From: Bosea sp. 685
GTDB taxonomy: Bacteria > Pseudomonadota > Alphaproteobacteria > Rhizobiales > Beijerinckiaceae
DNA: 64,000 bases
Reading direction: 5' to 3'
NCBI RefSeq assembly: GCF_031884435.1
Contig: NZ_CP134779.1
Coordinates: 2,666,001-2,730,000, forward strand
The translations under genes and the position numbers were made by a program. Numbering within the stretch: the first letter of the stretch is position 1; every line of letters starts with the position of its first letter. This document shows positions 56,360 to 64,000 of this stretch, piece by piece. The notes under the pieces are model-generated. The model was not told where the DNA came from, did no database searches, and saw nothing but the letters and a program-made list of their open reading frames with translations.

Positions 56360-57496
56360 ATGAACGTTCTCTGGTACATGTGCGCGCCCGATGGCGCCTA
56401 TCCCTGGAATGCGGAAGGGTCGCGGCGCGTCGATTACGGCTATTTCCGCCAGCTCGCGCAGGCTTACGACCATCTCGGATATACCGGCGCCCTGTTCGCG
56501 ACCGGCGCGCATGATGTCTGGGTGCTGGCGGCGGCGCTGCTGCCCTATACGGAACGCCTGAAGTTCCTCATCGCGATCCATCCCGGGCTCGTGCCGGTGA
56601 CCCTGCTCGGCAAGATGGCCGCGACATTGCAGGATTTCTCGCGCGGCCGCGTGATGATCAACGTCGTCTCGGGCGATGCGAAGATGCTTGGTGCCTATGG
56701 CATGACGATGCCTCATGACGAGCGCTACGTCATGGCCGACGAATATCTGACGATCTGGCACCGGCTGATGCGTGGCGAGAGCGTCACCCATGAGGGCAAA
56801 TACCTCTCCGTCACCGGGGCCAAGCTCGCCTTGCCGGCGGGGAGCGCGATCGCTCCCCCTCCGCTCTGGTTCGGCGGTTCCTCCGAGCCGGCGATCGAGG
56901 TCGCGGCCAAGCATGTCGACACCTACCTGTCCTGGGGCGAAACGCCCGAGCAGATGCGCCTGAAGGTCGAGCAGGTGAAGCGGCGCGCGGCGGCCTATGA
57001 GCGCGAGCTGTCCTATGGCATCCGGCTCTATGTCATCGTGCGCAACACGGATGCGGAGGCCTGGGAGGCCGCGCAATGGCTCTATGACCGGATGGGCGAG
57101 GACGCGATCGCCGCCAATCAGCGTTTCGTCGGCGGAACGGATTCGGTCGGCCAGCAGCGGATGTCGGCGATGCATGGCGGCGTGAAGCCCGCCAATATCC
57201 GCGATCTCGAGACGGCGCCCAATCTCTGGTCCGGCATCGGCCTGGTCAGGCCGGGGCCGGGCACGGCGATCGTCGGCTCGCCGGACACGGTGATCCGCAC
57301 CTTGGAGGCCTATCAGGCCGCCGGCATCGAAACCTTCATCCTGTCCGGCATGCCGCTTCTGGAGGAAGCCTACCGCTTCGGCGAACTCGTCCTGCCGCGA
57401 CTGCCGGTGGAGCGCCAGCTTCGCGACGCCAAGCAGTTCACCTGGTCCACCTTGTTCGACCGCGACCTGTCCGCCGGAAAGCTGCCGGCGGCGTAG
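56360..57496 (+). CDS. ssuD: FMNH2-dependent alkanesulfonate monooxygenase (SsuD-type, LLM family)
   Basis: 378 residues, TIM-barrel luciferase-like fold: GYTGALFATGAHDVWVLAAALLPYTERLKFLIAIHPGLVPVTLLGKMAATLQDFSRGRVMINVVSGD near the start, HVDTYLSWGETPEQM and FILSGMPLLEEAYRFGELVLP near the end, the SsuD pattern. It converts alkanesulfonates to aldehyde and sulfite. AAGGAC precedes the ATG. No SsuE flavin reductase is encoded nearby, so FMNH2 must come from elsewhere. The sulfite formed could enter the CysI pathway at 12-13 kb. Confidence 0.9.
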   Translation: MNVLWYMCAPDGAYPWNAEGSRRVDYGYFRQLAQAYDHLGYTGALFATGAHDVWVLAAALLPYTERLKFLIAIHPGLVPVTLLGKMAATLQDFSRGRVMINVVSGDAKMLGAYGMTMPHDERYVMADEYLTIWHRLMRGESVTHEGKYLSVTGAKLALPAGSAIAPPPLWFGGSSEPAIEVAAKHVDTYLSWGETPEQMRLKVEQVKRRAAAYERELSYGIRLYVIVRNTDAEAWEAAQWLYDRMGEDAIAANQRFVGGTDSVGQQRMSAMHGGVKPANIRDLETAPNLWSGIGLVRPGPGTAIVGSPDTVIRTLEAYQAAGIETFILSGMPLLEEAYRFGELVLPRLPVERQLRDAKQFTWSTLFDRDLSAGKLPAA

Positions 57497-57514
57497 TCGC
57501 GGAGGACCGAACCG

Positions 57515-58348
57515 ATGACGGCGATCATTCCGATGCGCAATGCAGTCTCATCACGCCAGGCCGGCGGGTCATTCTGGGCGGCAAAAAGCCGGCTGCTTGG
57601 CGTGCCGCGCCTGGTCTCGCCCTTGGTTCTGCTGATCGCCTGGCAGGTCTTCAGCGCGACCGGATTTTTGCCCACGCGCATCCTGGCCTCGCCCGTCGCG
57701 ATCCTTGAGACCGCTTGGCAACTGACACGCTCTGGCGAATTGCTCCTGGGCCTGGCGGTATCGCTCCTGCGTGTCCTTGCCGGCTTCAGCGTCGCCCTGG
57801 TGCTCGGGATCGTGCTGGCTTTGCTGTCTGGCTTGTCGCGCCTTGGCGAAACGATCATCGATCCGCTGTTGCAGATGTTCAAGGCGATGCCCTTCCTTGG
57901 CCTACTGCCGCTGTTCATCCTGTGGTTCGGCATCGGCGAAGCGCCGAAGATCGGCTTGGTGGCCGTCGGCGCGATCTTTCCGATCTATCTGACGCTGCAT
58001 GCCGGCATTCGCGGGGTCGATCTGAAGTTGATCGAGGCGGGGCGTACGCTCGGTCTCGATCAATGGGGACTGATACGCCACATCATTCTGCTGGGCGCTT
58101 TGCCGTCGCTGCTGGTGGGCATCCGCTACGGCCTCAGCGTCGCATGGCTCAGTCTGGTCGTCGGGGAACAGATCAACGCCGGCAGCGGCCTCGGCTACAT
58201 CATCACCAATGCGCGCGATTTCCTGCAGACCGACGTCATCGTCGTCTGCCTGCTCGTCTATGCCGCCATGGGCCTGGCCACAGATTCATTGGTTCGGTTT
58301 TTCGAGGCGCGCTATTTGCGCTGGCGTCCCCGGTTGGTGACGCCATGA
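57515..58348 (+). CDS. ssuC: sulfonate ABC transporter permease SsuC
   Basis: 277 residues with about six membrane segments; KAMPFLGLLPLFILWFGIGEAPKIGLVAVGAIFPIYLTLHAGIRGVD and LIEAGRTLGLDQWGLIRHIILLGALP carry the SsuC/TauC-type EAA region. Stop overlaps ssuB start (ATGA). Confidence 0.92.
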   Translation: MTAIIPMRNAVSSRQAGGSFWAAKSRLLGVPRLVSPLVLLIAWQVFSATGFLPTRILASPVAILETAWQLTRSGELLLGLAVSLLRVLAGFSVALVLGIVLALLSGLSRLGETIIDPLLQMFKAMPFLGLLPLFILWFGIGEAPKIGLVAVGAIFPIYLTLHAGIRGVDLKLIEAGRTLGLDQWGLIRHIILLGALPSLLVGIRYGLSVAWLSLVVGEQINAGSGLGYIITNARDFLQTDVIVVCLLVYAAMGLATDSLVRFFEARYLRWRPRLVTP

Positions 58349-59142
58349 GCAAGATGCCCGCCCAGCCTTTGCTCGAGCTGCAAGGCCTTAGCCGCTCGTT
58401 CGGTGCGCACATGGTGCTCGACCGGCTGGATCTTTCGATCGCGCCGGGGGAGTTCGTCGCGCTACTGGGGCGCAGCGGGTCCGGCAAATCGACGCTGCTG
58501 CGGGCGCTCGCCGGGCTCGATCCCCTCCCTCCGGGCTCGGCGCGGCTGCCGCAGCGGCGAGCGGTCGTGTTTCAGGAACATCGGCTGATGCCCTGGAAGA
58601 CCGTGATCGACAATGTTTTGCTCGGCCTCGACCGACCGGATGCGAAGCAGGCGGCGAAGCAGGCGCTGGCGGAGGTCGGTCTCGCAGCGCATGCCACGGC
58701 ATGGCCAAGCGCCTTGTCAGGTGGTGAAGCGCAGAGAGCGGCGCTTGCCCGCGCTCTTGTGCGCGAGCCGGAGCTTCTGTTGCTGGACGAGCCTTTCGCG
58801 GCGCTGGATGCATTGACCCGCATACGCATGCACGAGCTCGTGCTGGATCTCTGGGAGCGGCACCATCCGGCTGTCCTCCTGGTGACGCACGACGTCTGGG
58901 AAGCGGTGGTGCTCGCCGATAGAATTCTGATCCTCGACGAGGGGCGGATGAGCCATGAGATCGTCGTCGATGCGCCGCGGCCCCGTCAGCATGGCAATCC
59001 AGCCCTGGCCGCTTTGGAGGCATCACTCCTAAGCCGTATCGGAGTGCCCTTGAAGCAGGGGCCGACGGAACAGGGCAAGTCATTCGAAAACTCTGGCACT
59101 CCCGATGAGAAAGACCCAGTCCATGAATCGTCGCAGATTTAA
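58345..59142 (+). CDS. ssuB: sulfonate ABC transporter ATPase SsuB
   Basis: 265 residues: Walker A GRSGSGKST (about 42-50), VVFQEHRLMPW, LSGGEAQRAALARALV, LLLLDEPFAALDA and THDVWEAVVLADR, the SsuB/TauB pattern. Its last 38 bases overlap the upstream-most possible start of the following binding-protein gene. Confidence 0.92.
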   Translation: MSKMPAQPLLELQGLSRSFGAHMVLDRLDLSIAPGEFVALLGRSGSGKSTLLRALAGLDPLPPGSARLPQRRAVVFQEHRLMPWKTVIDNVLLGLDRPDAKQAAKQALAEVGLAAHATAWPSALSGGEAQRAALARALVREPELLLLDEPFAALDALTRIRMHELVLDLWERHHPAVLLVTHDVWEAVVLADRILILDEGRMSHEIVVDAPRPRQHGNPALAALEASLLSRIGVPLKQGPTEQGKSFENSGTPDEKDPVHESSQI

Positions 59143-60076
59143 CCTGCTGGGAGCCTCGCTGGCGCTTTCGGGAATCGTGCCGGCGGCACGGGCTGCAACT
59201 GGCGATGTGGTGCGCATTGGCTGGCTGAGGGGCCCCAACGACATCACCCTCGGCAAGGCGCGCGGCACGTTGGAGCGGGCTTTGGCGGCGCATGGCGCCC
59301 GCGTGGAATGGGCTGGTCCATTCGCAGCCGCCGCTCCGGCGCTGGAAGCCTTGAACGCCGGCAGCATCGACGTGACGGCCGGAAGCTCGACCGCCTGCAT
59401 CACCGCGCTCTCGGCCGGTGTCCCGATGGTCATCTTCGCCTATCAGAAGATGGCGGCCGCCGCCGAAGGCATCCTCGTCAAGCGCGATTCTCCAATCAAG
59501 ACGCTGAAGGATCTCTCCGGCCGCAGCGTCGCGGTCAATCGAGGCGGCACCGGCGAATATCTCCTGATGCGGGCGCTGGAGCGCAACGGGATCGATGCGT
59601 CCGCCGTGAAGCGCATCTATCTCAGCCCAAGCGATAGCGGCCCGGGCTTCACCCAGGGGCATGTCGATGCCTGGGCGACCTGGGATCCCTTCATCTCCAT
59701 CGCCTTGAAGAGCTATGACGCGCGCATTCTGGCCGATGGTGCGGAGATCGGTTCGGAGAATGCCGTCACGCTCATGGCCAGCAAGAGCTTTGCCTCCGAA
59801 AAGGCTGCGCTGCTGCAAGTGATCTTCGACATAGCCAAGCAGGACAACGCCTGGTCGCTGGAGCACGAGGCCGAGGCCGGAGCGATCTGGGCCCAGGCGA
59901 TGAGCCTGCCGGCGGATCTTGCGCCTGCGCTCGGTGCGAACAACGCTGTGCCAACTCGCGCGGTCTCGGAGGCGGATGTCGCGCAGATTGCGCGTATCGC
60001 CGATTGGTATGTGGCGAGCAAGATCATCCCGAAGCAGCCCGATGTCGCCAATGGCGTCGTCAGGCTGAAGGAATAG
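59123..60076 (+). CDS. ssuA: sulfonate-binding protein SsuA with Tat-like signal
   Basis: About 317 residues from MNRRRFNLLG (an earlier ATG at 59105 adds six). RRRF followed by a hydrophobic stretch and PAARAA suggests Tat export. The body has AGSIDVTAGSSTACITALSAG and LSGRSVAVNRGGTGEYLLMRAL, typical of SsuA/TauA proteins. Unlike the first binding-fold gene of this cluster, it has a signal and is surely the transporter's periplasmic receptor. Last intact gene before the tmk remnant. Confidence 0.9.
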   Translation: MNRRRFNLLGASLALSGIVPAARAATGDVVRIGWLRGPNDITLGKARGTLERALAAHGARVEWAGPFAAAAPALEALNAGSIDVTAGSSTACITALSAGVPMVIFAYQKMAAAAEGILVKRDSPIKTLKDLSGRSVAVNRGGTGEYLLMRALERNGIDASAVKRIYLSPSDSGPGFTQGHVDAWATWDPFISIALKSYDARILADGAEIGSENAVTLMASKSFASEKAALLQVIFDIAKQDNAWSLEHEAEAGAIWAQAMSLPADLAPALGANNAVPTRAVSEADVAQIARIADWYVASKIIPKQPDVANGVVRLKE

Positions 60077-60090
60077 GAGCGGAGGGGAGG

Positions 60091-60213
60091 GAGCCAGTGC
60101 AGCGCTTCTGGCTGTAAGCCGCCTTGCTTGACGAAACGGCCGTGCCGGAAACGCTTGCCGTCGCGGTCAGGATTGTGCTCCACCAGCGCCTGCCATTGCC
60201 ACAGGACGCCTGA
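60091..60213 (+). pseudogene. tmk: 3' remnant of a native thymidylate kinase gene
   Basis: In frame with the TGATG overlap onto holB, the 41 codons read EPVQRFWL-stop-AALLDETAVPETLAVAVRIV... The pattern E-P-x-R-F-x-L-(D)-A then an acidic-Val helix is the normal C-terminus of bacterial Tmk (E. coli has PQRFVILDAS). A TAA at 60115-60117 interrupts it, and no start or P-loop is present upstream; ssuA ends 14 bases before. The intact tmk at 39592 has a different tail. Read as the stump of the original tmk, left when the 20-kb block was inserted. Confidence 0.65.
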
Positions 60214-61283
60214 TGCGCGCAACGAGCGACGAACCCGACCGGTTGCCGAACGCCCCGCACCCGCGCGAGACTCTGGCGCTCGTCGGGCATGGGACGCAGG
60301 AGCAGGACTTTCTCGAAGCGTTGCGCTCGGGCCGGATGCACCATGCCTGGCTGCTCGGCGGCCCGGAAGGCATCGGCAAGGCGAGCTTCGCCTATCGCGC
60401 CGCGCGTTTCATGCTGGCGGCCGGCGACCCGGCCCGGCGCGCGGCCGATGCCGCTTCGCTTGCGATGGCGGAAGCGGATCCCGCGAGCCGGCGCATCATG
60501 GCGCAATCGCATCCCGATCTGCACGTGCTGCGCCGGACGCAGAAACCCGATGGCAAGGGCTACACCAGCAATATCCCGGTCGATTCGGTTCGCCGTGTGC
60601 TCGACCGCTTCGGTTCGAGCGCGGCCGAAGGCGGCTGGCGCGTCGCCATTGTCGATTCCGCCGAGGATATGGACCGCTCGGCCGCCAACGCCTTGCTGAA
60701 GCTGCTGGAGGAACCGCCGCTGCGCGCGCTCTTCCTGATCGTAGCGCATGCGCCCGGCCGCATGCTGCCGACGATCCGCTCGCGCTGCCGGCTCCTGACC
60801 TTCGAGGCTCTGGATGAGGCTGCTATCGCGCAGGCCGGCCGGATTGCGCTGGAGCGAATGGGCGATCCCTTCGACGAATCGGCTCTGTTGCGCGCCGCCA
60901 GCTTCAGCGACGGCTCGGTGCGCCGCGCGTTGACCTATGTCGATCCCGAGACGCTTGCACTGGTCGAGGCGGTGCGGGCACGGCTCGACGCACTTCCCGG
61001 CATCGACCTCACTGCCTTGCTGGCGCTCGCCGAGGACGTCGCCGGCAAGGCGGGCGAGGGCGACTTCGCGGTGATGATCGACACCATCCAGAGCTGGCTC
61101 GGCGACCATCTCCATGCCCATGCGGCTGCGAGCCCGGCGCGCCTTGCACCGCTGGCGGAGGTATGGGAAAAGCTGGGACGCGCGGCCCGCGAGGTGGACA
61201 CCTATAACCTCGATCGCCGCCCTCTCGTGATGACAATGTTTCATGATCTGTCGGATGCGGTTGCCCGCTCGCGCGCAGCGTGA
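60213..61283 (+). CDS. holB: DNA polymerase III subunit delta' (HolB)
   Basis: 356 residues: AAA+ clamp-loader subunit with [24 protein letters not shown] (modified Walker A) and [49 protein letters not shown], the delta' signature (SRC). ATG 60213 shares one base with the tmk-remnant stop. It assembles the sliding clamp at the replication fork. Operon with metG and tatD. Confidence 0.94.
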   Translation: MRATSDEPDRLPNAPHPRETLALVGHGTQEQDFLEALRSGRMHHAWLLGGPEGIGKASFAYRAARFMLAAGDPARRAADAASLAMAEADPASRRIMAQSHPDLHVLRRTQKPDGKGYTSNIPVDSVRRVLDRFGSSAAEGGWRVAIVDSAEDMDRSAANALLKLLEEPPLRALFLIVAHAPGRMLPTIRSRCRLLTFEALDEAAIAQAGRIALERMGDPFDESALLRAASFSDGSVRRALTYVDPETLALVEAVRARLDALPGIDLTALLALAEDVAGKAGEGDFAVMIDTIQSWLGDHLHAHAAASPARLAPLAEVWEKLGRAAREVDTYNLDRRPLVMTMFHDLSDAVARSRAA

Positions 61284-61305
61284 AGCGAACCCTTCGGACC
61301 GGACT

Positions 61306-62865
61306 ATGGCCACGGCGCCCAAATTCTATCTGACGACCGCCATTCACTACACGAATGGTCCCCCCCATATCGGCCACGCCTATGAGATGGTGGCGTCGGA
61401 CGCGATCGCGCGCTTCAAGCGCCTCGACGGCTACGACGTCTTCGCCATGACCGGGACTGACGAGCATGGCCAGAAGGTGCAGCGTACCGCGGCACAAAAT
61501 GACCTTGCTCCAAAGGCTTATGTCGATCAGATCGCGGAACGCTTCAAGCAGATGGAGCAGCGGCTCGGCTGCTCCTTCGACCGCTTCATCCGCACCACCG
61601 ACGCAGACCATCTGCCTTCGACGCATGAGCTCTGGCGGCGCCTGGAAGCCAATGGCGACATCTACCTCGCCAAATATGCCGGCTGGTATTCGGTTCGCGA
61701 CGAGGCCTTCTATGCCGAGAAGGAAACCACGCTTCAGCCCGACGGAACGCGGCTCGGCGGGCAGGGCACCCCGGTGGAATGGGTCGAGGAGGAGAGCTAT
61801 TTCTTCCGCCTTAGCGCCTATCAGGACCGTCTCCTGAAGCTCTATGAAGAGGTGCCGAACTTCATCTCGCCGGAGACGCGCAAGAACGAGGTCGTCAGCT
61901 TCGTTAGGAGCGGGCTGGAGGATTTCTCGGTCAGCCGCACCACCTTCGACTGGGGGCTGTCGGTTCCAGGCGCGCCGAACCACGTAATGTATGTCTGGGT
62001 CGATGCCCTCAACAACTACCTGACCGGTTGCGGCTTCCCCGACGAAACAAATCCGCGCTGGCATTACTGGCCCGCCGATGTCCACATCATCGGCAAGGAC
62101 ATCGTGCGCTTCCACGCCATCTATTGGCCCGCCATGCTGATGTCTGCCGGTCTTCCGGTACCCAAGCGCGTCTTCGGCCACGGCTTCCTGCTCTCCAAGG
62201 GCGAGAAGATGTCGAAGTCGCTGGGCAATGTCGTCGACCCGTTCACGCTGGCTGACGCCTACGGCGTCGACCAGTTGCGCTACTTCTTCCTGCGCGAGGT
62301 CTCCTTCGGCCAGGACGGCAATTACAGCCATGAGGCGATCGTCGGGCGCATCAATGCCGACCTCGCCAATGATCTCGGCAACCTGGCACAACGCTCGCTC
62401 TCGATGATCGCCAAGAACTGCGAGGGCAGGGTGCCTGAATGCGGCGCGCTGACCGAGGGCGATGACGCCATGCTCGCGCTCGCCGATGGCGCGCTCGCCA
62501 AGGCCCGTGATGCCATGCAGGATTTTGCCCTGCATAGCCTGCTGGCCGAGCTCTGGGCTCTGGTTGCCGAGGCGAACCGCTATTTCGCCGCGAACGAACC
62601 CTGGCGATTGACCAAGAGCGATCCCGCGCGCCGCGACACCGTGCTCTATGTCACGGCCGAGGTGCTGCGGCAGGTCGCGATCCTGGTTCAGCCGGTGATG
62701 CCTGAGGCCTGCGCCAAATTGCTCGATCTGCTGGGCGTTGCGGCTGACGCCCGCAGCTTCGCCGCGTTGGGCAAGGCAGGCCGCCTGGCCTCCGGGATCT
62801 CGCTTCCAGCGCCGAGCGGCATCTTCCCGCGCTATGTCGAGCCGGAGGCCGGCGAGGGCGCCTGA
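61306..62865 (+). CDS. metG: methionyl-tRNA synthetase
   Basis: 519 residues, class I synthetase with HIGH at 21-24 and KMSKS at 301-305; DEHGQKV and WVDALNNYL support MetRS. The zinc knuckle of the long form is missing (short [11 protein letters not shown] region), so this is the compact MetG2-type without C-terminal dimerisation domain. Charges tRNA(Met). Confidence 0.96.
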   Translation: MATAPKFYLTTAIHYTNGPPHIGHAYEMVASDAIARFKRLDGYDVFAMTGTDEHGQKVQRTAAQNDLAPKAYVDQIAERFKQMEQRLGCSFDRFIRTTDADHLPSTHELWRRLEANGDIYLAKYAGWYSVRDEAFYAEKETTLQPDGTRLGGQGTPVEWVEEESYFFRLSAYQDRLLKLYEEVPNFISPETRKNEVVSFVRSGLEDFSVSRTTFDWGLSVPGAPNHVMYVWVDALNNYLTGCGFPDETNPRWHYWPADVHIIGKDIVRFHAIYWPAMLMSAGLPVPKRVFGHGFLLSKGEKMSKSLGNVVDPFTLADAYGVDQLRYFFLREVSFGQDGNYSHEAIVGRINADLANDLGNLAQRSLSMIAKNCEGRVPECGALTEGDDAMLALADGALAKARDAMQDFALHSLLAELWALVAEANRYFAANEPWRLTKSDPARRDTVLYVTAEVLRQVAILVQPVMPEACAKLLDLLGVAADARSFAALGKAGRLASGISLPAPSGIFPRYVEPEAGEGA

Positions 62866-63665
62866 TGCTGATCGATACGCATTGTCATCTCGATTTTCCC
62901 GATTTCACTGAGGAACTCGACGCCTTCGTCGCGCGCGCCGAGGCCGCCGGCGTCGGCCGCATGGTCACGATCTCGACCCGCGTGGCGCGCTTTCCAACCT
63001 ACGCGGCAATCGCCGAACGCTTTCCGTCGGTCTGGTGCAGCGTCGGCACGCATCCCCATGGCGCGCATGAGGAGCTCGATGTCACGGCCGAGCAGCTGGT
63101 TGCGCTGTCGCGCCATCCGCGTTGCGTCGCCATCGGCGAGGCCGGGCTCGACTATCATTACGACAAGAGCCCGCGCGCGGCGCAGGCTCAGGGCTTGCGC
63201 ACCCATATCGCCGCTGCACGCATGACGCAGCTGCCGCTCGTCATCCACGCCCGCCAGGCCGATGACGACATGATCGCGATCCTGCGCGAGGAGATGGGGA
63301 AGGGCGCCTTCCCCGCCATCCTACACTGCTTCACGGCAGGCGAGGCTCTTGCCCTGGCCGGCGTCGAACTCGGCCTCTACATCTCGTTCTCCGGCATCCT
63401 GACCTTCAAGACCTCGGAGGAGCTGCGCCGCATCGCGCGCCTCGTACCGAGTGACCGCCTCCTGGTCGAGACGGACGCACCTTATCTCGCGCCCGTCCCA
63501 TTCAGAGGCAAGCGCAACGAACCATCCTATGTCGTTGAAACAGCGAAGGTTCTTGGTGAAGCGATCGGCGTCGGATTCGACGAGGTCGCGGCCCTGACCA
63601 CGGCCAATGCGCGCCGTTGCTACTGGAAGATGGACCACGCCGCACCCTTGGCCCAACACCCATGA
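62865..63665 (+). CDS. TatD-family metal-dependent hydrolase (YcfH-like)
   Basis: 266 residues: H6 and H8 (IDTHCHLD), EAGLDYH, VIHARQADDD, LHCFTAGEALA and VETDAPYLAPVPFRGKRNEPSYV are the metal-binding and substrate motifs of TatD DNases. The start overlaps the metG stop by one base (TGATG). By family it has 3'-5' exonuclease or D-aminoacyl-type nuclease activity; the usual metG neighbour. Confidence 0.93.
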   Translation: MLIDTHCHLDFPDFTEELDAFVARAEAAGVGRMVTISTRVARFPTYAAIAERFPSVWCSVGTHPHGAHEELDVTAEQLVALSRHPRCVAIGEAGLDYHYDKSPRAAQAQGLRTHIAAARMTQLPLVIHARQADDDMIAILREEMGKGAFPAILHCFTAGEALALAGVELGLYISFSGILTFKTSEELRRIARLVPSDRLLVETDAPYLAPVPFRGKRNEPSYVVETAKVLGEAIGVGFDEVAALTTANARRCYWKMDHAAPLAQHP

Positions 63666-63678
63666 GACACCGTTTCGC

Positions 63679-64000
63679 ATGGCGCTGACGGTCACCATCC
63701 TCGGCTGCGGCTCGTCTGGCGGCGTGCCGCGCCCCGGCTCCGGCTGGGGGGCCTGTGATCCCGCTGAGCCGAAGAACCGGCGGCGGCGCTGCTCGATCCT
63801 GGTCGAAAGCGCCGGCCTGAACGGAACGACCAGCCTGATCGTCGACACCTCGCCCGACCTGCGCGAGCAATTGATCGACGCCGGCGTGATGCATCTCGAT
63901 GCGGTCTTGGTCACGCATGACCATGCCGACCACACTCATGGCATCGACGATATGCGGGCGCTGGTCATGCATATGCGCCGCAGGGTGTCGGTCTACGCCG
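63679..64000 (+). CDS. MBL-fold metallo-hydrolase, PhnP-like (partial, runs off right edge)
   Basis: 107 residues are visible: TVTILGCGSSGGVPRPGSGWGACDP, the RRRCSILVE strand, and metal motif H80-D-H82-A-D84-H85 (VTHDHADHTHG). Family members are phosphodiesterases for cyclic ribose phosphate or related substrates. Starts 13 bases after tatD; same operon. Confidence 0.9.
   Translation, partial: MALTVTILGCGSSGGVPRPGSGWGACDPAEPKNRRRRCSILVESAGLNGTTSLIVDTSPDLREQLIDAGVMHLDAVLVTHDHADHTHGIDDMRALVMHMRRRVSVYA

Overview
The window reads as chromosome from a GC-rich alphaproteobacterium of the Hyphomicrobiales (Rhizobiales), most like Bosea or a close relative. This is an inference from four things: the rlpA-dacF-tmk-holB-metG-tatD gene order, a CtrA-type site, DUF934 and DUF2849 genes in a sulfur operon, and a dispersed AGAGCATTTTCGAGCG-type intergenic repeat. 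No transposase, integrase, phage gene or CRISPR array is visible.

1-2.8 kb holds a UbiH-type hydroxylase cut by the left edge, a quinone oxidoreductase and a Gly-rich secreted protein. From 2.8 to 14.2 kb almost everything lies on the minus strand and is devoted to sulfur: rimO, a rhodanese, an OsmC protein, the sulfate importer sbp-cysT-cysW-cysA, and an assimilation operon running ferredoxin, DUF2849, CysI-type sulfite reductase, DUF934, a 55-residue membrane protein, cysG. Both sulfur promoters carry a related inverted repeat. 14.4-22.4 kb is a full Kdp potassium system (kdpFABCDE) preceded by a second, unnamed one-helix microprotein and a KdpE-like box.

22.8-34.4 kb is accessory metabolism: a cytochrome c, a LysR/MFS pair, a MocR regulator divergent from an aminotransferase, a signal-less binding-fold protein and RidA, and a LysR-controlled cluster of two NAD(P)-binding proteins, an alpha/beta hydrolase with a displaced start, and a small hypothetical protein. 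34.9-36.5 kb is AT-richer than the rest, encodes two proteins of unknown function, and ends at tRNA-Ser(UGA).

37.0-40.3 kb (rlpA, a D-Ala-D-Ala carboxypeptidase, a thymidylate kinase) and 60.2-64 kb (holB, metG, tatD, an MBL-fold hydrolase) look like the two halves of one conserved housekeeping cluster. Between them lie about 20 kb of catabolic cargo: (a) lacI - ABC sugar importer - GH63-type hydrolase, possibly for glucosylglycerate or mannosylglycerate; (b) a GntR regulator, a Gfo/Idh/MocA dehydrogenase, a second sugar ABC importer and a divergent IlvD/Edd dehydratase, suggesting oxidation and dehydration of a sugar; (c) an ArsR regulator divergent from a signal-less SsuA-like protein, SsuD-type monooxygenase, SsuC, SsuB and SsuA for sulfonate use. 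Just before holB there is what appears to be the 3' tail of a second tmk, interrupted by a stop. This points to an insertion or replacement that destroyed the original tmk, with the intact but rather divergent tmk at 39.6 kb carrying the function.
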